64,000 bases of DNA, taken from assembly GCF_013283875.1 (NCBI RefSeq), contig NZ_CP054139.1, forward strand, positions 4,278,001 through 4,342,000, read 5' to 3'. The notes beneath the pieces were generated by a model, which was not told the DNA's origin, searched no databases, and saw only the letters and a list, made by a program, of their open reading frames with translations. This document shows positions 1 to 8,265 of this stretch, in pieces; positions within the stretch are counted from its first letter, which is position 1, and each line of letters begins with the position of its first letter. Source of the DNA: Mucilaginibacter mali (GTDB taxonomy: Bacteria; Bacteroidota; Bacteroidia; Sphingobacteriales; Sphingobacteriaceae). The position numbers and the translations under genes are program-made.

Positions 1-210
1 GGTGTAGAAGAATGGCTTCCACAACTCGTGGTAATCGTAATTGGTAGCAGGTGCGTTAGGGTCGGCCGGAGGGGTTAAGTTACCGCGTCCGCCGCCGCGG
101 GTTTGGGCGGGTGCGTTTGTTGGAGGTGTTTGCGGCGTAGTTTGCGCATCGGCCACATAGCCACCTGCCAGTAATGCCAGCGATAGACCGGCAACCAGGG
201 TGAGTTTCAT
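1..210 (-). CDS. Secreted protein, 5' end only (runs off the window)
   Basis: Only the first 70 codons are present; the rest lies beyond base 1. The frame is open throughout and starts with ATG at 210. The N-terminus is a clear signal peptide (K3, hydrophobic core LVAGLSLALLAG, cleavage near ADAQ), followed by a low-complexity Pro/Thr/Gly-Arg linker and the start of a folded part (NYDYHELWKPFF). Export to periplasm or outer membrane is a safe inference. The start vaguely resembles N-termini of secreted M1 peptidases in this family of bacteria, but too little is visible to name it. Confidence 0.6.
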   Translation of the reverse strand, partial: MKLTLVAGLSLALLAGGYVADAQTTPQTPPTNAPAQTRGGGRGNLTPPADPNAPATNYDYHELWKPFFYT

Positions 211-311
211 TTGAATATAGCTTTTAGTTAATAGTACTACAAGTATATACTAAATGAAGCTGTTATGTGAAAGCGTAAAACGATTGTTACCAACTTAATA
301 GTCTATAGATT

Positions 312-656
312 TTATAGGAAATGCTTTTTGTAAACCTCCCCATCAAATCCAAAAAACAGGAAGCCCTTATCCTCGATAACCGGGCGCTTGATCATGCTGG
401 TTTTTTCCTGCAAAACCTTCAGTGCCGATGCGCTGTCGGTAATACCGGCTTTTTCTTCGGGCGAAAGGTTTTTATAGGTAAGCCCCTTTTTGTTCATCAC
501 GGTTTCGTAACCAGCTTTCGTATCCCATTCGGCCAGTTTTTCGGGCGTTACGCCCAGCTTTTTAAAGTCGTGAAACTCGTAGGGTACATTGTTGGCCTTT
601 AGCCATACCAGCGCCTTTTTTACTGTATCGCAATTGGTAATTCCGTAAACTTTCAT
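312..656 (-). CDS. ArsC/Spx-family (YffB-like) thioredoxin-fold reductase
   Basis: A 114-residue protein of usual ArsC-family length. It begins with the thioredoxin-fold strand MKVYGITNCDTVKKA, with the single nucleophilic Cys at residue 9, and carries the family motif KRPVIE near residue 91. It has one N-terminal Cys and no CxxC, as in the YffB/Spx-like subgroup thought to use glutathione or another low-molecular thiol. Arsenate reduction itself is not supported: there are no ars neighbours. It is followed, 12 bases upstream on the map, by an outer-membrane barrel gene read in the same direction. Confidence is high for the family and low for the substrate. Confidence 0.85.
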   Translation of the reverse strand: MKVYGITNCDTVKKALVWLKANNVPYEFHDFKKLGVTPEKLAEWDTKAGYETVMNKKGLTYKNLSPEEKAGITDSASALKVLQEKTSMIKRPVIEDKGFLFFGFDGEVYKKHFL

Positions 657-668
657 GCGGCAAATCTA

Positions 669-3065
669 CTAATTTCTGCCGCCACCGCTGGTATCATCAT
701 TATTAATACCCCGCTGATTTTTCTTGATCTCACTGTTCAGCTTGCCAAAGCGGTAATTAAAGTTAATACCTGCCATGCGGAACAACATATAGTTGTTGGC
801 CATGGTGGTAAAATCGTTGGTGCGGGTTAAATAATCAAGCTGGATAAACCGCTTGAACGGGTTCCGGATCATGATACCGATATTGCCCTTACCTTTAAAC
901 AGGTCCTTAGATACGTTGGCACCACCGCCCAACCAGTAGTTATCAATCCCTTGCAGCAATACGTAGCGGCTATCGAAATCAAGATTAAGGCCTGCACGAT
1001 AGCCCTTATCAAACCGATAGCCCACGTAGGTGAACATATGGCCCTGGTAACCTTTGTTTTTGTAAAGCTGCCCATTGTAGGCACCCTCCAGCCAAATGTG
1101 CAACACCTCGGCGTTTACATTTACGTTTAGCCTGTTGGTAAAAGGATAATTAATATTAGCATCCAACCCCAACTGCTTCTTTTTACCCACATTGGCAAAG
1201 CTTTGGGTGGTGACGTTGCCACTCACGCTGCTCACATTCTCGATAGTATTATTAGCAAAAGAGTAGCTGGCGCTCAGGTTTACCGATCCTTTGCGCGACG
1301 AGCCGTAACTCAACTCGAAGTTATTATTTACCGCCGGCCTTAAGTTAGGGTTGCCAACGCTGATATAAAGCGGGTTGGCCTGGTTGGTAAAAGGATTAAG
1401 CTGGTTGATATTAGGCCGCTGGATCCGCTGTGTAAAACCAAAGTTAACGCTGCTCACGTTGTTTATAACACGCTGCGCCGAAATAGACGGCACCACATTG
1501 ATATAATACTGGCTAAACACCCCGCCTGCCGATGTGGCAAAATTGGCATCGATATTGGTACGCTCGAAACGCAGGCCCCCTTTAACCACCCATTGGGTAA
1601 ACTTCAGGGTGTACGAGTTATACAGCGCGTATACGTTTTGATGGTAGGTGAAATTATTGGTTTGCTTTGGATCGGTATGGTAGCCGGTATTGCTCAGCGT
1701 ATCCTTATTAAAATTACTGAAGTTATTGCGCAGTATCATTTTACCCCCAGCTTCAAAGGTGAGCACTTTTAACGGATGGATATAATCCAGCTGGGTAGTA
1801 TACTCCTTAGCGCCCGAACTATTATACTGGCGATAGTTAGCCTGACCGGGTTGTGTGGTCAGCACATCATTAAACTGGTTATTATCGGCATTACTGTATT
1901 TGTACGATGCTGTTAGCAACTGGTTTTTGTTATGCTTAAAACCCAGTTGATAATTAATACCCGCGTCTATCCCCTTGCCGCCGCCATTCCCATTGCTGAT
2001 GTCACTATAAAACGCGGCCGGCGCATTAGCGGCATTAAACAACCGTGTGTACTGATCGGCCCCCTGAATACCCGCGTTATCAAAGTAGTTAACCGTACCG
2101 GCTATCAGGTTCAGCGTATCTATCTCGTAGCTTAATTCGGCGTTGGTATAATAGTTATGATTACCATTCACCCTATCGCCAAATTGGTACAGCGATGTTT
2201 TAGATTGCGTGAACGAGGTAGTATTATCAAACGGCGCAGCCATTTCGGGGCGTTTTTGGTAGCCGGTAAAAAAGTTTAAGCCAAATTTCCCCTGCTTAAC
2301 TGTTGTATTTAAATTGAAGCGATAGCCATTCACCGTGTTGTAATTACTGTTAACAGAGCCATTATACCCCTGCGCCCCATTTTTTACGGTAATGATGTTG
2401 ATGATACCCGCCAAACCCTCTGCCTCGTATTTAGCCGGTGGCGATGTGATCACCTCTATTTTCACAATGTTGCTGGCCGGCATGGCCTTTAATATATCCG
2501 ATGGGCTACGGGCCATCAAAGCCGATTCCTTACCATTCAGCAGTATCTTATAACTCCCGCTGCCGCGTAACTTGATCTCGTCCGACGCGTCGACCGATAG
2601 CAGCGGCACTTTGCGCATCATATCCAGCGCGGTAATGGCCTTACTTTCTGGGTCGGCCTGCACATCATAGCTCAGGCGGTCTACCTCCTGCTTCATCAGC
2701 GGTTTTACGGCAGTTACGGCAACTTCCTTCAGCTGACTGTTAGATGGCGCCAGGCGTGTATTAGCCATAAAATCATCAGTACCGGTAACTGCTTGTTGTT
2801 TGGTTTGATAACCAACGCAGATAAAGGAAATGGTATAGGGTTTGGGGGCAAGGCCGTTTATTTTAAACGTACCGTCGTCTTTGGTAAGGGTGCTTTTTAC
2901 CGGCTTTTTGGTGGTGGCATCTATAAGGGCAATGGTGGCAAAGCCTATGGGCTTATTAGTAACAGAATCGGCCACCATTCCCGCTATTACAATAGTTTTG
3001 GCAGGTACCTGCGCGCTAACCCGCAGCGCAAAGCTGCACAGCAGGATAAGTAAAAGTTTCTTCAT
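669..3065 (-). CDS. TonB-receptor-like outer membrane beta-barrel protein
   Basis: 798 residues. A signal peptide (MKKLLLILLCSFALRVSAQ) precedes a carboxypeptidase-regulatory-like beta-sandwich (about residues 25-110), a plug-like region (about 115-225, with GSGSYKILLNGKESALM and PPAKYEAEGLAGIINI), and a long Asn/Tyr-rich barrel. It ends in an aromatic-rich strand and a charged GGG tail typical of the OMP_b-brl_3 family of Bacteroidota. Such proteins have TonB-receptor architecture but unknown ligands. It has no SusD partner next to it and is probably monocistronic or co-transcribed with the small ArsC-like gene downstream. Confidence 0.88.
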   Translation of the reverse strand: MKKLLLILLCSFALRVSAQVPAKTIVIAGMVADSVTNKPIGFATIALIDATTKKPVKSTLTKDDGTFKINGLAPKPYTISFICVGYQTKQQAVTGTDDFMANTRLAPSNSQLKEVAVTAVKPLMKQEVDRLSYDVQADPESKAITALDMMRKVPLLSVDASDEIKLRGSGSYKILLNGKESALMARSPSDILKAMPASNIVKIEVITSPPAKYEAEGLAGIINIITVKNGAQGYNGSVNSNYNTVNGYRFNLNTTVKQGKFGLNFFTGYQKRPEMAAPFDNTTSFTQSKTSLYQFGDRVNGNHNYYTNAELSYEIDTLNLIAGTVNYFDNAGIQGADQYTRLFNAANAPAAFYSDISNGNGGGKGIDAGINYQLGFKHNKNQLLTASYKYSNADNNQFNDVLTTQPGQANYRQYNSSGAKEYTTQLDYIHPLKVLTFEAGGKMILRNNFSNFNKDTLSNTGYHTDPKQTNNFTYHQNVYALYNSYTLKFTQWVVKGGLRFERTNIDANFATSAGGVFSQYYINVVPSISAQRVINNVSSVNFGFTQRIQRPNINQLNPFTNQANPLYISVGNPNLRPAVNNNFELSYGSSRKGSVNLSASYSFANNTIENVSSVSGNVTTQSFANVGKKKQLGLDANINYPFTNRLNVNVNAEVLHIWLEGAYNGQLYKNKGYQGHMFTYVGYRFDKGYRAGLNLDFDSRYVLLQGIDNYWLGGGANVSKDLFKGKGNIGIMIRNPFKRFIQLDYLTRTNDFTTMANNYMLFRMAGINFNYRFGKLNSEIKKNQRGINNDDTSGGGRN

Positions 3066-3116
3066 TTATACCTACAAGACGCGCTTAACGGCAATTCGTT
3101 ACAGGAAAACTGATAA

Positions 3117-3680
3117 TTATTTATTGTTGAATTTGGTCATCGTCAGTTCGGTGCCGATGGTAGCGAAGCTTTTAATGATCTCTATAGACTTATCGATCAT
3201 ACCCGGGATCTCGGGTAATTCGTCGTCGTCAAAACCGCTCAAAACGTAATCAACCTGGCGGCCCTTGGGGTAATTATCGCCAACACCAAAACGCAGCCGG
3301 GCGTACTGATCGGTGCCTAATGCCAGTTCTATATTCTTCAATCCGTTATGGCCGGCTGCGCTGCCCTTGGGCTTCAGGCGTAGCTTGCCAAATGGCAGCG
3401 CTATCTCATCTACTATCACCAGCACATTTTCGATAGGGATCTTCAGCTCTTTCATCCAATGATTAACGGCCTTGCCGCTCAGGTTCATGTAGGTGGTAGG
3501 TTTTATCAGGTGCAGCATGCGGCCCTTATACTTAAGCTCGGTATAATAGGCCAGGCGCATATTGTAAAAATGCAGGCTTTCCTCCTTAGCCAACTGATCC
3601 AGCACCATAAAGCCCGCGTTGTGGCGCGTATCGGCATATTCCTGGCCGATGTTTCCTAAACCTACTATTAAGTATTTCAT
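3117..3680 (-). CDS. pth: Peptidyl-tRNA hydrolase
   Basis: 187 residues, the standard Pth length. It hydrolyses the ester bond of peptidyl-tRNA released from stalled ribosomes. Signature residues are all visible: N10 and catalytic H20 in GLGNIGQEYADTRHNAGF, N66 in TYMNLSG, D91 in VDEIALPFG, and N112 in GHNGLKNIE, matching E. coli N10/H20/N68/D93/N114. It lies downstream of rplY on the same strand. The rplY-pth pairing is common in bacteria, and here an AT-rich two-gene cassette separates them. Confidence 0.97.
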   Translation of the reverse strand: MKYLIVGLGNIGQEYADTRHNAGFMVLDQLAKEESLHFYNMRLAYYTELKYKGRMLHLIKPTTYMNLSGKAVNHWMKELKIPIENVLVIVDEIALPFGKLRLKPKGSAAGHNGLKNIELALGTDQYARLRFGVGDNYPKGRQVDYVLSGFDDDELPEIPGMIDKSIEIIKSFATIGTELTMTKFNNK

Positions 3681-3689
3681 ACCCCCTAA

Positions 3690-3703
3690 CCCCCTAAAGG
3701 GGG
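3690..3703. repeat. C/G-rich intergenic hairpin, copy 1
   Basis: CCCCCT-AA-AGGGGG hairpin directly upstream of pth, followed by a T-rich run. It belongs to a family of short C-rich/G-rich hairpins seen in at least eight gaps of this window. Confidence 0.7.
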
Positions 3704-3730
3704 AATTTTTATTTTTTGCAATTATACAAA

Positions 3731-3760
3731 AAAAGCGATGAGGGTGAACTCATCGCTTTT
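3731..3760 (-). terminator. Intrinsic terminator downstream of the ATPase/DUF4276 cassette
   Basis: A 12-bp perfect stem, AAAAGCGATGAG / CTCATCGCTTTT, with a 6-nt loop, giving a U-tract on the minus-strand transcript. It sits 32 bases after the DUF4276 stop. The same stem recurs at 5651-5680 on the other side of the cassette with a different loop. Confidence 0.85.
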
Positions 3761-3794
3761 ATGTGCCCTCAATAACAATAAGTGGATTAATATT

Positions 3795-4442
3795 TCAATA
3801 TCCTTGAGAAGCTACTTTTGCTTCAAGCTTGTCCAACCACGCTTTGAATCGTGGACATTTATTTATGATGGATTCTAATCCATTATCTAATGCTATGTAC
3901 GCTCCATATAGTGGTTTTTTATACCCTTCTATAATTTTTAATCTTTTCGACGGCGCTGTATTGGCACCATCATTTATTAATTCTGGGTTTGGATATTGAT
4001 CTATTATTGATTTTAATTCTGCTACTATTTTTTTGTCACAGCCTGGTATATCACTAAACCCTTTTATATCGGTAAATAACAACGCCTCAAACTCATGTAA
4101 CTGAATGTACGGTACAAACCTACTATTGTTAATGTTTTCGCTTATTTGCTCCTCAATAAATGCTACTTTTTGCTCATTCCCATTAAGTCGATGAGATTCA
4201 CTATAGCCAGGAAAATTATTAGGTAATCTATAATAGTCGATCAGGCTTGTCACAATTATATCGTGTTCTTTATTTAAGAATGTTATAACATCATATTTAT
4301 ATCTATCGTAACTATTAGACCCACCCATATCAAAACCCCGTATATCATATATTCCTCTGTCAGCAAAATAACGACGTAAGCAATTCTCAATAAACTCAAC
4401 TTCAGTAGCTCCCTCAGCAATGAAATAGATAGCCCTTATCAT
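3795..4442 (-). CDS. DUF4276 protein, TOPRIM-like partner of the adjacent ATPase
   Basis: 215 residues. Visible motifs are an N-terminal strand ending in an acidic turn (FIAEGATEVEF, E10 and E14), a central DYYRLP (D69) and QLHEFEALLF (E117/E119), which I recognise as the DUF4276 pattern. The acidic layout resembles the TOPRIM-type nuclease partners of OLD-family and PARIS-type ATPases, but that relation is inferred. Its start overlaps the ATPase stop by 4 bases (ATGA), so the two are translationally coupled. Both genes are clearly more AT-rich than their neighbours and sit between rplY and pth. Likely role: effector of a two-gene defence module. Confidence 0.75.
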   Translation of the reverse strand: MIRAIYFIAEGATEVEFIENCLRRYFADRGIYDIRGFDMGGSNSYDRYKYDVITFLNKEHDIIVTSLIDYYRLPNNFPGYSESHRLNGNEQKVAFIEEQISENINNSRFVPYIQLHEFEALLFTDIKGFSDIPGCDKKIVAELKSIIDQYPNPELINDGANTAPSKRLKIIEGYKKPLYGAYIALDNGLESIINKCPRFKAWLDKLEAKVASQGY

Positions 4443-5548
4443 GGTCTACCCCCTAACACATTTTTTTTCCATAATTCGCCCAATGTGTAATTATCAAGCC
4501 ATTCACCTAAGGTGCTTTTACTTAGACGTTTAAAAATCGTTTGATCATTCTCTCTATCAACAACAATTATATCTTCAGGCTTAAAATTGTCTAACAAGTT
4601 AATAGACTGGGTAGAAACAATTATCTGAGAGTGCACCGATGCACTTTGTATCATCGCACCTAATTTTATAATAGCAGCAGGATGCAGGCCTAATTCAGGT
4701 TCATCTATTATAATCGTATTAGGTGGATCTGGCTGTAGTAATAATGTGCAAAGACAAATAAATCTTAACGTCCCATCCGAAAGTGAATATGCATTAAAAA
4801 GGTTATCATATCCTTTTTCTTTCCATCTTAATTCTATCTGATTTGGATTTAACTGGTCTGGCTGCAAATACAAACTATCTATAAATGGTGCAATAGACTT
4901 TACCGTAAATTCAAGGATCTTAAAATTCTTTGGAGCCAACTCTTTCATTTTATATAAAAATGCAGGCAGATTACTTCCATCTTCAATCAAATATTCATAA
5001 TCCGTTGTATTACAAAAGCCTTTTAATTTTGAAGAATCGCTTGTATCATGAAAATGAAAGACCTTGAATGACTTAAAAAAATCTCTTAAAAATTGAGAAC
5101 GGACAGAGCCATCATCCTGTAACCTACTTTCAGACGGGCCTCCAGAATTTATTTTCTTTAGACTCCATGAGATCTCGTCATTTGAAGTTTTGGTCTTCAT
5201 ATTGTAATCGCTGTATTCTTCGCTAAAAAATAAGCTGTTTGATTGGTCTGGCTCCATTTTAAAACTATAGCGGTTGCTTATTCTGTTATCTTCATTGGTA
5301 AAAATAATTTCTCCACCAATGAATTTTGACCGCCTCCCGAAATACATAAAGCCATCTGCCCGGCCTTTCCTTGAAATATGATTTTGCAATTGCTGCTCGA
5401 AAAGCATATTTAAAAACTTGAAAAAGCCTATAAAATTACTTTTCCCGGCACCATTGGAACCGATCAAAATATTAAGCGGATTGATACGTATTGGGCCACT
5501 ATCCCTTATAGATTTAAAGTTTCTTATGTGTATTGAGTAAATACTCAT
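4439..5548 (-). CDS. AAA family ATPase (AAA_21/RecF-OLD-like) of a two-gene cassette
   Basis: 369 residues with an ABC/SMC-type nucleotide-binding fold: Walker A GSNGAGKSN (residues 30-38), signature-like LSDGTLR (256-262), Walker B TIIIDEPELG (278-287) and a switch STQS (312-315) where SMC-like ATPases carry H. The middle third is divergent, as usual in AAA15/AAA_21 proteins. It ends with LWKKNVLGGRP, a tail often seen where such ATPases are followed by a DUF4276 gene. Spot counts of two lines give about 30% GC, well below adjacent housekeeping genes. Together with the next gene it is probably a mobile defence module, but no phenotype is shown by sequence. Confidence 0.88.
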   Translation of the reverse strand: MSIYSIHIRNFKSIRDSGPIRINPLNILIGSNGAGKSNFIGFFKFLNMLFEQQLQNHISRKGRADGFMYFGRRSKFIGGEIIFTNEDNRISNRYSFKMEPDQSNSLFFSEEYSDYNMKTKTSNDEISWSLKKINSGGPSESRLQDDGSVRSQFLRDFFKSFKVFHFHDTSDSSKLKGFCNTTDYEYLIEDGSNLPAFLYKMKELAPKNFKILEFTVKSIAPFIDSLYLQPDQLNPNQIELRWKEKGYDNLFNAYSLSDGTLRFICLCTLLLQPDPPNTIIIDEPELGLHPAAIIKLGAMIQSASVHSQIIVSTQSINLLDNFKPEDIIVVDRENDQTIFKRLSKSTLGEWLDNYTLGELWKKNVLGGRP

Positions 5549-5650
5549 TTGGTGGTATTATTATGGGTAATAACAAAAGTGTTCTGTATGAATGGTGATG
5601 TTATTTTCAAACTTAACAATTATCAGTTACATCACGTTACATCCAACAAA

Positions 5651-5680
5651 AAAAGCGATGAGCCTAAACTCATCGCTTTT
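5651..5680 (-). terminator. Intrinsic terminator downstream of rplY (duplicate of 3731-3760)
   Basis: It has the same 12-bp stem, AAAAGCGATGAG / CTCATCGCTTTT, as the terminator at 3731-3760, with loop CCTAAA instead of GGTGAA. It follows rplY by 46 bases and precedes the ATPase gene. The shared block includes the preceding ACAAAAAAAGCGATGAG (17 bases). Confidence 0.85.
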
Positions 5681-5726
5681 TAGATCTGTGTAATCTCTAA
5701 TTAAATCGGTGAAATCACCAATAGAA

Positions 5727-6311
5727 TTATTTCTTACCGCTTTTCTCTTCCTGCTCAGCCTGGCGTAATGCACGCGAGGTAGTGATAGAAAGGATAGTAT
5801 CTTCCGGAGTGTTGGTGATAACCAGGTTTGGAACGCTGATCTCACGTACACGTACCGATTTACCTACTTCCAGGCCTTCGATGCTTACTTCGATGGTATC
5901 CAGGTGGTCTTTAGGTAAAGCTTTAACACGCAGTTTACGCAGCTTCTGTACCAGTTTACCACCCATTTTAACACCTGGCGAAGTACCGGTTAAACGGATA
6001 GGAATTTCGATAGTTACAGGTTTTGCTTCGTCCAGTAACAAAAAGTCAACGTGCAGCATCTGCTCAGTCAACGGATGGAACTGCATGTCTTTAATGATAG
6101 CCTGCGATTTTGTGCCGGCAATGTCAAGATCGATGAAATGAACGTGCGGCGTATAAACCGCAGGCTTCAAATCAGCTGCAGACACTGAAAAGTGGGTCTG
6201 TGTAGCACCACCATAAAGAACCGCCGGGATCAAACCCTGGTAGCGCAGCTCTTTAGCGTCCCTTTTCCCTACGTTCTCTCTTGGAGAACCGCTAATAGCA
6301 ATTGATTTCAT
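5727..6311 (-). CDS. rplY: 50S ribosomal protein L25 / general stress protein Ctc
   Basis: 194 residues, the long Ctc/TL5 form. An N-terminal 5S-rRNA-binding L25 domain (residues 1-90, starting MKSIAISGSPRENVGKRDAK and including the conserved VLYGG) is followed by a beta-rich C-terminal domain (about 95-185) and a Lys/Glu tail. It binds 5S rRNA in the large subunit. It follows prs on the same strand, the classic prs-rplY-pth order, with a 135-bp gap that holds two C/G-rich hairpins. Confidence 0.96.
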   Translation of the reverse strand: MKSIAISGSPRENVGKRDAKELRYQGLIPAVLYGGATQTHFSVSAADLKPAVYTPHVHFIDLDIAGTKSQAIIKDMQFHPLTEQMLHVDFLLLDEAKPVTIEIPIRLTGTSPGVKMGGKLVQKLRKLRVKALPKDHLDTIEVSIEGLEVGKSVRVREISVPNLVITNTPEDTILSITTSRALRQAEQEEKSGKK

Positions 6312-6348
6312 TTTTTGTTATTTATTTATGTTAGTGACCTCTCCCCAA

Positions 6349-6369
6349 CCCCTCTCCGAGGGAGAGGGG
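6349..6369. repeat. C/G-rich intergenic hairpin, copy 2
   Basis: CCCCTCTCC-GAG-GGAGAGGGG, a 9-bp perfect stem between prs and rplY. Confidence 0.75.
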
Positions 6370-6413
6370 CTTAAGGAAATTATCTTTATTCCGTTTTTTA
6401 CCTTTCTTCAAGT

Positions 6414-6430
6414 CCTCTCCTTTGGAGAGG
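6414..6430. repeat. C/G-rich intergenic hairpin, copy 3
   Basis: CCTCTCC-TTT-GGAGAGG, a 7-bp perfect stem close to the prs stop codon. It may also act as part of the prs 3' end. Confidence 0.7.
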
Positions 6431-6446
6431 ATTTAGGAGAGGTGTT

Positions 6447-7397
6447 TTAGTCCACCTTAAACAACTGGCTGATCGACCCGTGCTCATTAACATTCATAAT
6501 GGCGCTGGCAAACAGGCTGGCTGTTGAAAGTTGTTTTATTTTATCGCACACTTCCTGTTCCTTCAGCGGGATGGTGTCGGTTACGATCAGTTCGGTCAGT
6601 ACCGAGTTTTGGATGGTTTCGTAAGCCTTGCCCGATAATACCGCGTGGGTACAAACGGCGCGAACGCTGGCAGCCCCCTTCTCCATGATCAGCGCGGCGG
6701 CTTTTGACAACGTACCGGCTGTATCGCAAATATCGTCTATCAGTACAATGTCCTGCCCGGTTACGTCACCTATCACCGTCATCGATTCAATTTCATTGGC
6801 GCGTTTACGGCGTTTATCGCAAATTACCACTTCGGCATTGAAGAATTTGGCAAAGGTACGCGCCCTGTACGAGCCACCCATATCAGGCGACGCGATGGTC
6901 AGGTTTGGCAGCTTCAGGCTTTTAATGTACGGTACAAATATTACCGAGGCATCCAGGTGATCTACCGGGATATCAAAAAAGCCCTGGATCTGCGCGGCGT
7001 GCAGGTCCATGGTCATCACCCGGTTAACGCCTGCTGCAACCAGCAGGTTGGCAACCAGTTTAGAACCAATGGCTACACGAGGTTTATCCTTTCTGTCCTG
7101 CCTGGCCAAACCGAAGTAAGGGATAACGGCGGTTACATAATGTGCTGATGCGCGGCGTGCGGCATCGGTCATCATCAGTAACTCCAGCAACTGATCGGCC
7201 GGCGGGTTGGTTGATTGTATCAAAAACACATCGCAACCACGTACCGACTCGTTAAAATGCGGCTGAAATTCGCCATCGCTAAAACGTGAAAGAACAACGT
7301 CGCCTAAATTGTGTCCATACTTTTCAGCTATTTTGCCCGCAAGCACTTTTGAGCCTGAACCTGCAAATAATTTTACCGTGTTGAACTGTAAAGGCAT
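6447..7397 (-). CDS. prs: Ribose-phosphate pyrophosphokinase
   Basis: 316 residues, the standard length. It makes PRPP from ribose-5-phosphate and ATP for nucleotide, His and Trp synthesis. Diagnostic segments are DLHAAQIQGFFDIPVDHL (the ATP/Mg loop region) and the PRPP-binding VLIDDICDTAGTL. It is read with rplY and, behind the cassette, pth. A tRNA-Gln gene lies upstream on the same strand. Confidence 0.98.
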   Translation of the reverse strand: MPLQFNTVKLFAGSGSKVLAGKIAEKYGHNLGDVVLSRFSDGEFQPHFNESVRGCDVFLIQSTNPPADQLLELLMMTDAARRASAHYVTAVIPYFGLARQDRKDKPRVAIGSKLVANLLVAAGVNRVMTMDLHAAQIQGFFDIPVDHLDASVIFVPYIKSLKLPNLTIASPDMGGSYRARTFAKFFNAEVVICDKRRKRANEIESMTVIGDVTGQDIVLIDDICDTAGTLSKAAALIMEKGAASVRAVCTHAVLSGKAYETIQNSVLTELIVTDTIPLKEQEVCDKIKQLSTASLFASAIMNVNEHGSISQLFKVD

Positions 7398-7534
7398 TTT
7401 GTATATCTGGTATTTTCTGTTTCGGATCTGTTAGCAGTATCTTCAGTTTCAAAACCTGAATAAACGACTTCGGATTTCAAATGTCCAGTTTCAAAATAAA
7501 TCCGAAATTGAACATCCGAAATCCGAAGCTTATT

Positions 7535-7607
7535 GTTGCCCGACCTGGATTCGAACCAAGACAAACGGTACCAAAAACCGTCGTACTACCATTATACTAT
7601 CAGGCAA
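7535..7607 (-). tRNA. tRNA-Gln (anticodon TTG)
   Basis: A 73-nt cloverleaf. The acceptor stem TTGCCTG / CGGGCAA pairs with one G-T. The D-arm contains ATAATGGTAG. The anticodon stem ACGGT/ACCGT carries the loop TTTTGGT, giving TTG. The T-arm carries the invariant GGTTCGAATCC. CCA is not encoded. It is the only tRNA I find in the window. Confidence 0.93.
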
Positions 7608-7749
7608 TTCCCCCGTAACAAAAGTACCTTTTGAAACGGACTGCAAATATAAGACGATAATTTTAATCTCAAAACCTAAATTTCAAAAAAATTATAAGGG
7701 GGTGATTTATAGGGAAAATCGCTTTTTGCAAGGTACCGGAGACCCTTTA

Positions 7750-8110
7750 TTTGGGCGTTGCCTGCGCCCGGGCTATCCACTTCAAGTCCTCGCCGTGGCC
7801 GGCCCGCAACCCACCGGCTGCTGTGGGCTTTCCATTCCTATCCCTAACGCGGAAAGCTATTGGGCTAAAGCCCTCTCACTTTTACACTCTGTATCCGTCC
7901 CTTAAAAGGGACGGCAATGAAATTCATTCCCGGATTAAAATATAATTACGGCGGGTTCATTGCCGTTGGCTTTAGCCAACGGTTGTGGTGAATTACAAGC
8001 AGGGGCTTTAGCCCAACAGCTTCCCGCGTTAGAAGCCCCGCACATACGGGGGCTTGTGGCTAGGGCTTGTGCAGTATGAGCGTATAACCCGGCCACCGGC
8101 AACGCCAAAA
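7750..8110. repeat. ~360-bp nested fold-back repeat element
   Basis: Outer arms at about 7750-7778 and 8082-8110 are imperfect inverted copies (TTGGGCGTTGCC against GGCAACGCCAAA). Inner arms at 7846-7874 and 8001-8030 match at about 27 of 30 positions around GGGCTTTAGCCC. The centre holds smaller palindromes (GTCCCTTAAAAGGGAC and GTTGGCTTTAGCCAAC). There is no credible ORF inside; the open frames are by-products of GC-rich repeat. It fills most of the 658-bp gap between tRNA-Gln and the next gene. It resembles a non-autonomous mobile or REP-like element. Confidence 0.75.
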
Positions 8111-8265
8111 CCGGCCACATATTATATTGCGGTCATAATAAACCGCATAGCGTAGGCCGCGCAGCCTATACCCTGCATGGTTAAAATATGTTAAACTATA
8201 CCACCGCATCAAGTTTTTAACTACTTTCGTCCAATCTAAATCAGCACCTATTGTAACACGTTGAC

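Noticed and set aside
312..656. Arsenate-resistance operon suggested by the ArsC fold
   Set aside because: A single N-terminal Cys YffB-like protein with no arsR, arsB or acr3 neighbours; only the fold is supported.
7702..7945. Short open frames in the GC-rich gap after tRNA-Gln
   Set aside because: They lie wholly inside the nested inverted repeat, overlap in different frames and show no domain or start context.
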